Shown: positions 1 to 12,593 of the stretch, in pieces
How positions within the stretch are numbered: the first letter of the stretch is position 1
Layout: each line of letters begins with the position of its first letter
Assembly (NCBI GenBank): GCA_033782935.1
Contig: JAWQEG010001376.1
Coordinates: 62,001-126,000 of the forward strand
Length of the DNA stretch: 64,000 nt
Origin: Petrolisthes cinctipes
Lineage: Eukaryota > Arthropoda > Malacostraca > Decapoda > Porcellanidae
Direction: 5' to 3'
The notes under the pieces: generated by a model
What the model saw: only the letters and a program-made list of their open reading frames with translations
What the model was told of the DNA's origin: nothing
Databases searched by the model: none
Program-made: the position numbers and the translations under genes

Positions 1-2451
1 AAAATCGATATTTTAGGTGCTGAATGTCGATATGAGCATGCATTTTCTGTACCGGTTTATATCTCAAATTCAGGCTCAAAACACCCGAAAATTCGATTAT
101 TTTTGGTCCCAGAAGCGATCTTTACATGCCTACTCCGTGTTAGAGTATTTTCAAAATACAGGCCCAAAACATGCTCAAAATCGATATTTTATATACCCAA
201 AGTCAATATGTGTATGCATCTTCTATACCCGTTTATATCCCAAATTCAGGCTGAAAACATCCGAAAATTCGTTATTTTCGGGCCCAAGAAGCGATCTGTA
301 CATGCCTACTCTTTGCTAGAATGTTTTCAAAATACATACCCAAAACATGCTCAACATCGATATTTTAGGTGCAAAAAGTCGATATGTGCATACATCTTTT
401 GTACCCGTTTATATCCCAAATTCAGGCTTAAAACACCCGAAAATTCGATATTTTTGGGTCCCAGAAGCGATCTGTACATGTCTACTCAGTGCTAGAATGT
501 TTTCAAAATAAAGGCCTAAAACATGCTAAAATTCGATATTTTAGGTGTCCAAAGTCGATATGTGCATACATCTTTTGTACTTGTTTATATCCCAAATTCA
601 GGCTCAAAACACCCTAAAACTCGATATTTTGGGGTCCCAGAAGAGATCTGTACATGCCTACTCCGTGTTAGAGTACTTTCAAAATACAGGCCCAAAACAT
701 GCTAAAAATCGATATTTTAGGTGCCCAAAGTCGATATGTGAATGCATCTTCAGTACCCGTTTATATCCCAAATTCAGGCTCAAAACACCCGAAAATTTGA
801 TATTTTTGGGTCCCTGAAGCTATCTGTACATGCCTACTCAGTGCTAGAATATTTTTTAAATGTAGGCCCAAAACATGCTAAAAATCGATATTTTAGGTGC
901 TGAATGTCGATATGAGCATGCATTTTCTGTACCGGTTTATATCTCAAATTCAGGCTCAAAACACCCGAAAATTCGATTATTTTTGGTCCCAGAAGCGTTC
1001 TTTACATGCCTACTCCGTGTTAGAGTATTTTCAAAATACAGGCCCAAAACATGCTCAAAATCGATATTTTATATACCCAAAGTCAATATGTGTATGCATC
1101 TTCTATACCCGTTTATATCCCAAATTCAGGCTGAAAACATCCGAAAATTCGATATTTTTTTGTCCCAGAAGCGATCTGTACATGCCTACTCATTGCTAGA
1201 ATACTTTCAAAATATAGGCCCAAAACATGCTAAAAATCGATATTTTGGGTGCCCAAAGTCGATATCTGCATGCATATTCTGTACCCGTTTATATCTCAAA
1301 TTCAGGCTCAAAACACCCGAAAACTCGATATTTTTGGGTCCCAGAAGAGATCTGTAAATGCCTACTCCGTGTTAGAGTCCTTTCAAAATACAGGCCCAAA
1401 ACATGCTGAAAATCAATATTTTATGTGCCCAAAGTCGATATGTGCTTGCATCTTCTGTACCCGTTCATATCTCAAATTCATTCTCAAAACACCCGAAAAT
1501 TCGTTATTTTCGGGTCCAAGAAGCGATCTGTACATGCCTACTCTTTGCTAGAATGTTTTCAAAATACATACCCAAAACATGCTCAACATCGATATTTTAG
1601 GTGCAAAAAGTCGATATGTGCATACATCTTTTGTACCCGTTTATATCCCAAATTCAGGCTTAAAACACCCGAAAATTCGATATTTTTGTGTCCCAGAAGC
1701 GATCTGTACATGTCTACTCAGTGCTAGAATATTTTCAAAATAAAGGCCTAAAACATGCTAAAATTCGATATTTTAGGTGTCCAAAGTCGATATGTGCATA
1801 CATCTTTTGTACTTGTTTATATCCCAAATTCAGGCTCAAAACACCCTAAAACTCGATATTTTGGGGTCCCAGAAGAGATCTGTACATGCCTACTCCGTGT
1901 TAGAGTACTTTCAAAATACAGGCCCAAAACATGCTAAAAATCGATATTTTAGGTGCCCAAAGTCGATATGTGAATGCATCTTCAGTACCCGTTTATATCT
2001 CAAATTCAGGCTCAAAACAACGGAAAATTCAATATTTTTGGGTTCCAGAAGCGATCTGTACATGCCTACTCAGTGCTAGAATGTTTTCAAAATATAGGCT
2101 CAAAACATGCTAAAAATCTATAATTTAGGTGTCCAAAGTCGATATGTGCATGCATCTTCTGTACCCGTATATATCTGAAATTCAGGCTCAAAACACCCAA
2201 AAATTCGACATTTTTGTGTCCCAGAAGCGATCTCTACATGCCTACTTTGTGTTAGAGTATTTTCAAAATAGATGCCCAAAACATGCTCAAAATCGATATT
2301 TTGGTGCCCAAAGTCGATATGTGCTTGCATCTTCTGTACCCGTTCATATCTCAAATTCATTCTCAAAACACCCGAAAATTCGTTATTTTCGGGCCCAAGA
2401 AGCGATCTGTACATGTCTACTCAGTGCTAGAATGTTTTCAAAATAAAGGCC
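1..2451 (+). repeat. Mosaic of monomer subtypes with a local 5-mer register (880 bp)
   Basis: Monomers starting at 165, 341, 517, 693 and 869 are distinct subtypes. The partial copy at 1-164 and the one at 869 share an unusual A half (GCTGAATGTCGATATGAGC and ACCGGTTTATATC), and the following monomer is also repeated at 1045, giving an 880-bp spacing. The block then runs through the subtypes that later make up the 7-mer, interrupted by two other monomers near 2101 and 2277. A single-base deletion near 2298 (TTTTGGTGCCC) shifts the register by one. The order looks like a rearranged precursor or edge of the HOR that follows. Confidence 0.8.
1491..1515. other. Perfect 10-bp inverted repeat, 5-base loop (half B)
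   Basis: ACCCGAAAAT, then TCGTT, then ATTTTCGGGT: the arms are exact reverse complements. The ordinary B half carries the same dyad with one mismatched pair. Bases 1499-1515 also fit the mammalian CENP-B box pattern (TTCG, four bases, A, two bases, CGGG) except that the central A is T. Confidence 0.9.
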
Positions 2452-3683
2452 TAAAACATGCTAAAATTCGATATTTTAGGTGTCCAAAGTCGATATGTGC
2501 ATACATCTTTTGTACTTGTTTATATCCCAAATTCAGGCTCAAAACACCCTAAAACTCGATATTTTTGTGTCCCAGAAGAGATCTGTACATGCCTACTCCG
2601 TGTTAGAGTACTTTCAAAATACAGGCCCAAAACATGCTAAAAATCGATATTTTAGGTGCCCAAAGTCGATATGTGAATGCATCTTCAGTACCCGTTTATA
2701 TCCCAAATTCAGGCTCAAAACACCCGAAAATTTGATATTTTTGGGTCCCTGAAGCTATCTGTACATGCCTACTCAGAGCTAGAATATTTTTTAAATGTAG
2801 GCCCAAAACATGCTAAAAATCGATATTTTAGGTGCTGAATGTCGATATGAGCATGCATTTTCTGTACCGGTTTATATCTCAAATTTAGGCTCAAAACACC
2901 CGAAAATTCGATAATTTTGGGTCCCAGAAGCGATCTTTACATGCCTACTCCGTGTTAGAGTATTTTCAAAATACAGGCCCAAAACATGCTCAAAATCGAT
3001 ATTTTATATACCCAAAGTCAATATGTGTATGCATCTTCTATACTCGTTTATATCCCAAATTCAGGCTGAAAACATCCGAAAATTCGATATTTTTTTGTCC
3101 CAGAAGCGATCTGTACATGCCTACTCATTGCTAGAATACTTTCAAAATATAGGCCCAAAACATGCTAAAAATCGATATTTTGGGTGCCCAAAGTCGATAT
3201 CTGCATGCATATTCTGTACCCGTTTATATCTCAAATTCAGGCTCAAAACACCCGAAAACTCGATATTTTTGGGTCCCAGAAGAGATCTGTAAATGCCTAC
3301 TCCGTGTTAGAGTCCTTTCAAAATACAGGCCCAAAACATGCTGAAAATCAATATTTTATGTGCCCAAAGTCGATATGTGCTTGCATCTTCTGTACCCGTT
3401 CATATCTCAAATTCATTCTCAAAACACCCGAAAATTCGTTATTTTCGGGTCCAAGAAGCGATCTGTACATGCCTACTCTTTGCTAGAATGTTTTCAAAAT
3501 ACATACCCAAAACATGCTCAACATCGATATTTTAGGTGCAAAAAGTCGATATGTGCATACATCTTTTGTACCCGTTTATATCCCAAATTCAGGCTTAAAA
3601 CACCCGAAAATTCGATATTTTTGTGTCCCAGAAGCAATCTGTACATGTCTACTCAGTGCTAGAATGTTTTCAAAATAAAGGCC
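2452..3683 (+). repeat. 7-monomer higher-order repeat, copy 1 (1232 bp)
   Basis: Seven different monomers (starts 2452, 2628, 2804, 2980, 3156, 3332, 3508) recur in the same order 1232 bp downstream. Diagnostic variants include GTACTTGTTTATATCCC in the first, a TTTTTTAAATGTAGG tail in the second, ACCGGTTTATATC in the third, TATACCCAAAGTCAATATG in the fourth and GAGATCTGTAAATGCC in the fifth. Copies differ by scattered single bases only, far less than neighbouring monomers differ from each other, which is the hallmark of an HOR. Confidence 0.9.
3426..3450. other. Perfect 10-bp inverted repeat, 5-base loop (half B)
   Basis: This has the same arms and TCGTT loop as the element at 1491, in copy 1 of the 7-mer. 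Confidence 0.9.
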
Positions 3684-4915
3684 TAAAACATGCTAAAATT
3701 CGATATTTTAGGTGTCCAAAGTCGATATGTGCATACATCTTTTGTACTTGTTTATATCCCAAATTCAGGCTCAGAACACCCTAAAACTCGATATTTTTGT
3801 GTCCCAGAAGAGATCTGTACATGCCTACTCCGTGTTAGAGTACTTTCAAAATACAGGCCCAAAACATGCTAAAAATCGATATTTTAGGTGCCCAAAGTCG
3901 ATATGTGAATGCATCTTCAGTACCCGTTTATATCCCAAATTCAGGCTCAAAACACCCGAAAATTTGATATTTTTGGGTCCCTGAAGCTATCTGTACATGC
4001 CTACTCAGAGCTAGAATATTTTTTAAATGTAGGCCCAAAACATGCTAAAAATCGATATTTTAGGTGCTGAATGTCGATATGAGCATGCATTTTCTGTACC
4101 GGTTTATATCTCAAATTTAGGCTCAAAACACCCGAAAATTCGATTATTTTTGGTCCCAGAAGCGATCTTTACATGCCTACTCCGTGTTAGAGTATTTTCA
4201 AAATACAGGCCCAAAACATGCTCAAAATCGATATTTTATATACCCAAAGTCAATATGTGTATGCATCTTCTATACCCGTTTATATCCCAAATTCAGGCTG
4301 AAAACATCAGAAAATTCGATATTTTTTTGTCCCAGAAGCGATCTGTACATGCCTACTCATTGCTAGAATACTTTCAAAATATAGGCCCAAAACATGCTAA
4401 AAATCGATATTTTGGGTGCCCAAAGTCGATATCTGCATGCATATTCTGTACCCGTTTATATCTCAAATTCAGGCTCAAAACACCCGAAAACTCGATATTT
4501 TTGGGTCCCAGAAGAGATCTGTAAATGCCTACTCCGTGTTAGAGTCCTTTCAAAATACAGGCCCAAAACATGCTGAAAATCAATATTTTATGTGCCCAAA
4601 GTCAAAATGTGCTTGCATCTTCTGTACCCGTTCATATCTCAAATTCATTCTCAAAACACCCGAAAATTCGTTATTTTCGGGTCCAAGAAGCGATCTGTAC
4701 ATGCCTACTCAGTGCTAGAATGTTTTCAAAATACATACCCAAAACATGCTCAACATCGATATTTTAGGTGCAAAAAGTCGATATGTGCATACATCTTTTG
4801 TACCCGTTTATATCCCAAATTCAGGCTTAAAACACCCGAAAATTCGATATTTTTGTGTAACAGAAGCAATCTGTACATGTCTACTCAGTGCTAGAATGTT
4901 TTCAAAATAAAGGCC
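3684..4915 (+). repeat. 7-monomer higher-order repeat, copy 2 (1232 bp)
   Basis: The order of subtypes is as in copy 1. Private changes visible here include CTCAGAACACCC near 3770, GTCAAAATGTGC near 4602 and TGTGTAACAGAAG near 4855. The repeat continues for two more monomers (4916-5267) before the register changes to a 6-mer. Confidence 0.9.
4658..4682. other. Perfect 10-bp inverted repeat, 5-base loop (half B)
   Basis: The same element in copy 2 of the 7-mer, so its position is preserved by the HOR. Confidence 0.9.
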
Positions 4916-5267
4916 TAAAACATGCTAAAATTCGATATTTTAGGTGTCCAAAGTCGATATGTGCATACATCTTTTGTACTTGTTTATATCCCAAATTCAG
5001 GCTCAAAACACCCTAAAACTCGATATTTTGGGGTCCCAGAAGAGATCTGTACATGCCTACTCCGTGTTAGAGTACTTTCAAAATACAGGCCCAAAACATG
5101 CTAAAAATCGATATTTTAGGTGCCCAAAGTCGATATGTGAATGCATCTTCAGTACCCGTTTATATCCCAAATTCAGGCTCAAAACACCCGAAAATTTGAT
5201 ATTTTTGGGTCCCTGAAGCTATCTGTACATGCCTACTCAGTGCTAGAATATTTTTTAAATGTAGGCC
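4916..5267 (+). repeat. Partial third copy of the 7-mer (two monomers)
   Basis: These two monomers repeat the first two positions of the 7-mer. The next monomer at 5268 has the expected A half but the wrong B half, marking the recombination point where the 7-mer gives way to the 6-mer. Confidence 0.8.
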
Positions 5268-6323
5268 CAAAACATGCTAAAAATCGATATTTTAGGTGCT
5301 GAATGTCGATATGAGCATGCATTTTCTGTACCGGTTTATATCTCAAATTCAGGCTCAAAACACCCGAAAACTCGATATTTTTGGGTCCCAGAAGAGATCT
5401 GTAAATGCCTACTCCGTGTTAGAGTCCTTTCAAAATACAGGCCCAAAACATGCTGAAAATCAATATTTTATGTGCCCAAAGTCGATATGTGCTTGCATCT
5501 TCTGTACCCGTTCATATCTCAAATTCAGGCTCAAAATACCCAAAAATTTGATATTTTTGGGTCCCTGAAGCTATCTGTACATGCCTACTCAGTGCTAGAA
5601 TATTTTTTAAATGTAGGCCCAAAACATGCTAAAAATCGATATTTTAGGTGCTGAATGTCGATATGAGCATGCATTTTCTGTACCGGTTTATATCTCAAAT
5701 TCAGGCTCAAAACACCCGAAAACTCGATATTTTTGGGTCCCAGAAGAGATCTGTAAATGCCTACTCCGTGTTAGAGTCCTTTCAAAATACAGGCCCAAAA
5801 CATGCTGAAAATCAATATTTTATGTGCCCAAAGTCGATATGTGCTTGCATCTTCTGTACCCGTTCATATCTCAAATTCATTCTCAAAACTCCCGAAAATT
5901 CGTTATTTTCGGGTCCAAGAAGCGATCTGTACATGCCTACTCTTTGCTAGAATGTTTTCAAAATACATACCCAAAACATGCTCAACATCGATATTTTAGG
6001 TGCAAAAAGTCGATATGTGCATACATCTTTTGTACTTGTTTATATCCCAAATTCAGGCTCAAAACACCCTAAAACTCGATATTTTGGGGTCCCAGAAGAG
6101 ATCTGTACATGCCTACTCCGTGTTAGAGTACTTTCAAAATACAGGCCCAAAACATGCTAAAAATCGATATTTTAGGTGCCCAAAGTCGATATGTGAATGC
6201 ATCTTCAGTACCCGTTTATATCCCAAATTCAGGCTCAAAACACCCGAAAATTTGATATTTTTGGGTCCCTGAAGCTATCTGTACATGCCTACTCAGTGCT
6301 AGAATATTTTTTAAATGTAGGCC
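5268..6323 (+). repeat. 6-monomer higher-order repeat with chimeric monomers, copy 1 (1056 bp)
   Basis: Several monomers are hybrids of subtypes that are separate in the upstream 7-mer. Those at 5268 and 5620 join the ACCGGTTTATATC type A half to the GAGATCTGTAAATGCC type B half. The one at 5444 joins a TTTTATGTGCCC type A half to a B half with CCTGAAGCTATC and the TTTTTTAAATG tail. The one at 5972 begins like the GGTGCAAAAAGTCG type and switches to GTACTTGTTTATATCCC. The first two kinds of switch fall close to the A/B junction, the third earlier in the A half. This indicates unequal exchange between misaligned but in-register monomers. Confidence 0.88.
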
Positions 6324-7379
6324 CAAAACATGCTAAAAATCGATATTTTAGGTGCTGAATGTCGATATGAGCATGCATTTTCTGTACCGGTTTATATCTC
6401 AAATTCAGGCTCAAAACACCCGAAAACTCGATATTTTTGGGTCCCAGAAGAGATCTGTAAATGCCTACTCCGTGTTAGAGTCCTTTCAAAATACAGGCCC
6501 AAAACATGCTGAAAATCAATATTTTATGTGCCCAAAGTCGATATGTGCTTGCATCTTCTGTACCCGTTCATATCTCAAATTCAGGCTCAAAACACCCAAA
6601 AATTTGATATTTTTGGGTCCCTGAAGCTATCTGTACATGCCTACTCAGTGCTAGAATATTTTTTAAATGTAGGCCCAAAACATGCTAAAAATCGATATTT
6701 TAGGTGCTGAATGTCGATATGAGCATGCATTTTCTGTAAAGGTTTATATCTCAAATTCAGGCTCAAAACACCCGAAAACTCGATATTTTTGGGTCCCAGA
6801 AGAGATCTGTAAATGCCTACTCCGTGTTAGAGTCCTTTCAAAATACAGGCCCAAAACATGCTGAAAATCAATATTTTATGTGCCCAAAGTCGATATGTGC
6901 TTGCATCTTCTGTACCCGTTCATATCTCAAATTCATTCTCAAAACTCCCGAAAATTCGTTATTTTCGGGTCCAAGAAGCGATCTGTACATGCCTACTCTT
7001 TGCTAGAATGTTTTCAAAATACATACCCAAAACATGCTCAACATCGATATTTTAGGTGCAAAAAGTCGATATGTGCATACATCTTTTGTACTTGTTTATA
7101 TCCCAAATTCAGGCTCAAAACACCCTAAAACTCGATATTTTGGGGTCCCAGAAGAGATCTGTACATGCCTACTCCGTGTTAGAGTACTTTCAAAATACAG
7201 GCCCAAAACATGCTACAAATCGATATTTTAGGTGCCCAAAGTCGATATGTGAATGCATCTTCAGTACCCGTTTATATCCCAAATTCAGGCTCAAAACACC
7301 CGAAAATTTGATATTTTTGGGTCCCTGAAGCTATCTGTACATGCCTACTCAGTGCTAGAATATTTTTTAAATGTAGGCC
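6324..7379 (+). repeat. 6-monomer higher-order repeat with chimeric monomers, copy 2 (1056 bp)
   Basis: The same six monomers, including the hybrids, recur in order. Private changes include CTGTAAAGGTTTATATC near 6737 (ACCGG lost) and CATGCTACAAATCG near 7211. After 7380 the array returns to the unhybridised subtype series. Confidence 0.88.
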
Positions 7380-10300
7380 CAAAACATGCTAAAAATCGAT
7401 ATTTTAGGTGCTGAATGTTGATATGAGCATGCATTTTCTGTACCGGTTTATATCTCAAATTCAGGCTCAATACACCCGAAAATTCGATAATTTTGGGTCC
7501 CAGAAGCGATCTTTACATGCCTACTCCGTGTTAGAGTATTTTCAAAATACAGGCCCAAAACATGCTCAAAATCGATATTTTATATACCCAAAGTCAATAT
7601 GTGTATGCATCTTCTATACCCGTTTATATCCCAAATTCAGGCTGAAAACATCCGAAAATTCGATATATTTTTGTCCCAGAAGCGATCTGTACATGCCTAC
7701 TCATTGCTAGAATACTTTCAAAATATAGGCCCAAAACATGCTAAAAATCGATATTTTGGGTGCCCAAAGTCGATATCTGCATGCATATTCTGTACCCGTT
7801 TATAACTCAAATTCAGGCTCAAAACACCCGAAAACTCGATATTTTTGGGTCCCAGAAGAGATCTGTAAATGCCTACTCCGTGTTAGAGTCCTTTCAAAAT
7901 ACAGGCCCAAAACATGCTGAAAATCAATATTTTATGTGCCCAAAGGCGATATGTGCAAGCATCTTCAGTACCCGTTTATATCTCAAATTCAGGCTCAAAA
8001 CTACGGAAAATTCAATATTTTTGGGTTCCAGAAGCGATCTGTACATGCCTACTCATTGCTAGAAAGTTTTCAAAATATAGGCCTAAAACATGCTAAAATT
8101 CGATATTTTAGGTGTCCAAAGTCGATATGTGCATACATCTTTTGTACTTGTTTATATCCCAAATTCAGGCTCAAAACACCCGAAAATTCGATATTTTTGG
8201 GTCACAGAAGCGATATGTACATACCTACTCATTCTTAGAATGTTTTCAAGATACAGACCCAAAACATGCTCAAAATCGATATATTAGGTGCAAAAAGTCG
8301 ATATGTGTATGCATCTTCTGTACCCGTTTATATCCCAAATTCAGGCTCAAAACACCCGAAAATTCGATATTTTTGGGTCCCAGAAGCGATCTGTATATGC
8401 CTACTTCGTGTTTGAGTATTTTCAAAATACATGGCCAAAACATGCTGAAAATCGGTATTTTAGCTCCACATAGTCGATATGTGCATGCATCTTCTGTACC
8501 CGTTTATATCTCAAATACAGGCTCAAATCACCCGAAAATTCAATATTTTTGGGTCCCAGAAACGATCTATACATGCTTACTCCGTGTTAGAGTACTTTCA
8601 AAATAAAGGCCCAAAACATGCTGAAAATCGATATTTTAGGTGCCCAAAGTCGATATGCGCATGCATCATCTGTACCTGTTTATATACCAAATTCAGGCTC
8701 AAAACACCCGAAAATTCGATATTTTTGGGTCCCAGAAGCGATCTGTACATATCTACTTAGTGCTAGAATGTTTTCAAAATATTGGCCTAAAACATGCTAA
8801 AATTCGATATTTTAGGTGTCCAATGTCGATATGTGCATGCATCTTCTGTACCCGTTTATATCCCAAATTCAGGCTTAAAACACCAGAAAATTCGATATTT
8901 TTGGGTCCCAGAAGCGATCTGTACATGCCTACTCCTTGCTAGAATGTTTTCAAAATATAGACCCAAAACATGCTCAAAATCGATATTTTAGGTATCCAAA
9001 GTCGATATGTGCATGCATTTTCTGTACCCGTTTATATCTCAAATTCAGGGTCAAAACACCCGAAAATTCGATATTTTGAGTCTCATAAGCGTTCTGTACA
9101 TGTCTACTCAGTGCTAGAATGTTTTCAAAATAAAGGCTTAAAACATGCAAAAAATCGATATTTTAGGTGTCCACTGTCGATATGTGCATACATCTTTTGT
9201 ACCCGTTTATATCCCAAATTCATTGTAAAAACACCCGAAAATTCGATATTTTTGGATCCCTGAAGCGATCTGTACATGCCTACTCAGTTCTAGAATATTT
9301 TTTAAATGTAGGCCCGAAACATGCTAAAAATCGATATTTTAGTTGCTAAATGTCGATATGAGCATGCATTTTCTGTACCCGTTTATATCCAAAATTCTGG
9401 CTCAGAACACCCGAAAATTCGAAATTTTTGGGTCCCTGAAGCGATCTGTACATGCCTACTTCGTGTTAGAGTATTTTCAAAATACAGGCCCAAAACATGC
9501 TCAAAATCGATATTTTAGGTTCCCAAAATCAATATGTGTATGCATCTTCTATACCCGTTTATATCCCAAATTCAGTCTGAAAACACCAGAAAATTCGATA
9601 TTTTTTTGTCCCAGAAGCGATCTGTACATGCCTACTCATTGCTAGAATACTTTCAAAATATAGGCCCAAAACATGCTAAAATCGATATTTTGGGTGCCCA
9701 AAGTCGATATCTGCATGCATCTTCTGTACCCGTTTATATCTCAAATTCAGGCTCAAAACACTCGAAAACTCGATATTTTTGGGTCCCAGAAGAGATCTGT
9801 ACATGCCTACTCCGTGTTAGAGTACTTTCAAAATACGGGCCCAAAACATGCTAAAAATCGATATTTTAGGTGCCCAAAGTCGATATGTGCATGCATCTTC
9901 AGTACCCGTTTATATCTCAAATTCAGGCTCAAAACAACGGAAAAATTCAATATTTTTGGGTTCCAGAAGCGATCTGTATATGCCTACTCAGTGCTAGAAT
10001 GTTTTCAAAATATAGGCTCAAAACATGCTAAAAATCTATAATTTAGGTGTCCAAAGTCGATATGTGCATGCATCTTCTGTACCCGTATATATCTGAAATT
10101 CAGGCTCAAAACACCCAAAAATTCGATATTTTTGTGTCCCAGAAGCGATCTTTACATGCCTACTCCGTGTTAGAGTATTTTCAAAATACAGGCCCAAAAC
10201 ATGCTCAAAATCGATATTTTGGTGCCCAAAGTCGATATGTGCTTGCATCTTCTGTACCCGTTCATATCTCAAATTCATTCTCAAAACACCCGAAAATTCG

Positions 10301-10833
10301 TTATTTTCGGGTCCAAGAAGCGATCTGTACATGCCTACTCTTTGCTAGAATGTTTTAAAAATACATACCCATAACGTGCTCAACATCGATATTTTAGGTG
10401 CAAAAAGTCGATATGTGCATACATCTTTTGTACCCGTTTATATCCCAAATTCAGGCTTAAAACCCCCGAAAATTCGATATTTTTGTGTCCCAGAAGCGAT
10501 CTGTACATGTCTACTCAGTGCTAGAATGTTTTCAAAATAAAGGCCTAAAACATGCTAAAATTCGATATTTTAGGTGTCCAAAGTCGATATGTGCATACAT
10601 CTTTTGTACTTGTTTATATCCCAAATTCAGGCTCAAAACACCCGAAAATACGATATTTTTGTGTCCCAGAAGCGATCTGTACATGCCTACTCAGTGATAG
10701 AATATTTTCAAAATATTGGCCCAAAACATGCTAAAAATCGATATTTTGGGTGCCCAAAGTCGATATGTGAATGCATCTTCTGTACCCGTTTATATCTCAA
10801 ATTCAGGCTCAAAACACCCTAAAACTCGATATT
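7380..10833 (+). repeat. Mixed monomers, no short HOR resolved
   Basis: The first four monomers (7380-8083) still resemble the 7-mer series. From about 8090 to 9700 the copies are more individual, with features such as TTTTAGCTCCACATAGTCG near 8460 and a CAAATCACCCG variant near 8523. From about 9700 to 10700 subtypes known from 1900-2500 reappear, including the TCTATAATTTAGGTGTCC type and the TTTTGGTGCCC one-base deletion near 10218. That private deletion at both 2298 and 10218 argues for transfer of a multi-monomer segment over about 7.9 kb. Confidence 0.75.
10288..10312. other. Perfect 10-bp inverted repeat, 5-base loop (half B)
   Basis: The same arms and TCGTT loop, just upstream of the 10-mer block. 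Confidence 0.9.
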
Positions 10834-12593
10834 TTTGGGTCCCAGAAGAGATCTGTACATGCCTACTCCGTGTTAGAGTACTTTCAAAATACAGGCCCAA
10901 AACATGCTAAAAATCGATATTTTAGGTGCCCAAAGTCGATATGTGAATGCATCTTCAGATTCCATTTATATCCCAAATTCAGGCTCAAAACACCCGAAAA
11001 TTTGATATTTTTGGGTCCCTGAAGCTATCTGTACATGCCTACTCAGTGCTAGAATATTTTTTAAATGTAGGCCCAAAACATGCTAAAAATCGATATTTTA
11101 GGTGCTAAATGTCGATATGAGCATGCATTTTCTGTACCGGTTTATATCTCAAATTCAGGCTCAAAACACCCGAAAATTCGATTATTTTTGGTCCCAGAAG
11201 CGATCTTTACATGCCTACTCCGTGTTAGAGTATTTTCAAAATACAGGCCCAAAACATGCTCAAAATCGATATTTTATATACCCAAAGTCAATATGTGTAT
11301 GCATCTTCTATACCCGTTTATATCCCAAATTCAGGCTGAAAACATCCGAAAATTCGATATTTTTTTGTCCCAGAAGCGATCTGTACATGCCTACTCATTG
11401 CTAGAATACTTTCAAAATATAGGCCCAAAACATGCCAAAAATCGATATTTTGGGTGCCCAAAGTCGATATCTGCATGCATATTCTGTACCCGTTTATATC
11501 TCAAATTCAGGCTCAAAACAACGGAAAATTCAATATTTTTTTGTTCCAGAAGCGATCTGTACATGCCTACTCATTGCTAGAAAGTTTTCAAAATATAGGC
11601 TCAAAACATGCTAAAAATCTATAATTTAGGTGTCCAAAGTCGATATGTGCATACATCTTTTGTACCCGTTTATATCCCAAATTCAGGCTCAAATCACCCG
11701 AAAATTCGATATTTTTGGGTCCCTGAAGCGATCTGTACATGCCTACTCAGTGCTAGAATATTTTTTAAATGTAGGCCCAAAACATGCTAAAAATCGATAT
11801 TTTAGGTGCTAAATGTCGATATGAGCATGCATTTTCTGTACCGGTTTATATCTCAAATTCAGGCTCAAAACACCCGAAAATTCGATAATTTTGGGTTCCA
11901 GAAGGTTTCTTTACATGCCTACTCCGTGTTAGAGTATTTTCAAAATACAGGCCCAAAACATGCTCAAAATCGATATTTTATTTACCCAAAGTCAATATGT
12001 GTATGCATCTTCTATACCCGTTTATATCCCAAATTCAGGCTGAAAACATCCGAAAATTCGATATTTTTTTGTCCCAGATGCGATCTGTACATGCCTACTC
12101 ATTGCTAGAATACTTTCAAAATATAGGCCCAAAACATGCTAAAAATCGATATTTTGGGTGCCCAAAGTCGATATCTGCATGCATATTCTGTACCCGTTTA
12201 TATCTCAAATTCAGGCTCAAAACAACGGAAAATTCAATATTTTTGGGTTCCGGAAGCGATCTGTACATGTCTACTCATTGCTAGAAAGTTTTCAAAATAT
12301 AGGCTCAAAACATGCTAAAAATCTATAATTTAGGTGTCCAAAGTCGATATGTGCATACATCTTTTGTACCCGTTTATATCCCAAATTCAGGCTCAAAACA
12401 CCCGAAAATTCGATATTTTTGGGTCCCTGAAGCGATCTGTACATGCCTACTCAGTGCTAGAATATTTTTTAAATGTAGGCCCAAAACATGCTAAAAATCG
12501 ATATTTTAGGTGCTAAATGTCGATATGATCATGCATTTTCTGTACCGGTTTATATCTCAAATTCAGGCTCAAAACACCCGAAAATTCGATAAT
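10834..12593 (+). repeat. 10-monomer higher-order repeat, copy 1 (1760 bp)
   Basis: This segment is repeated immediately downstream at +1760 bp, exactly ten monomers. Rare private variants are shared at the same relative positions: CAGATTCCATTTATATCCC near 10957, CATGCCAAAAATCG near 11431, CAGAAGGTTTCTTTAC near 11900, TTTTATTTACCC near 11980, TCCGGAAGCG near 12249 and GATATGATCATGC near 12528. I saw no difference between the copies in the stretches I compared. The left edge is set where the upstream sequences (CCTAAAACTCG against CCGAAAATTCG) stop matching. Confidence 0.92.

Noticed and set aside
1499..1515. A true CENP-B box
   Set aside because: The central A of the defined pattern is T in this copy and in the other copies checked; kept only as a near match in the findings.
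2118..2414. Minus-strand open frames (also near 10036, 21979, 29486, 56075)
   Set aside because: They read the reverse complement of ordinary monomers and recur wherever the same subtype recurs; no independent coding signal.
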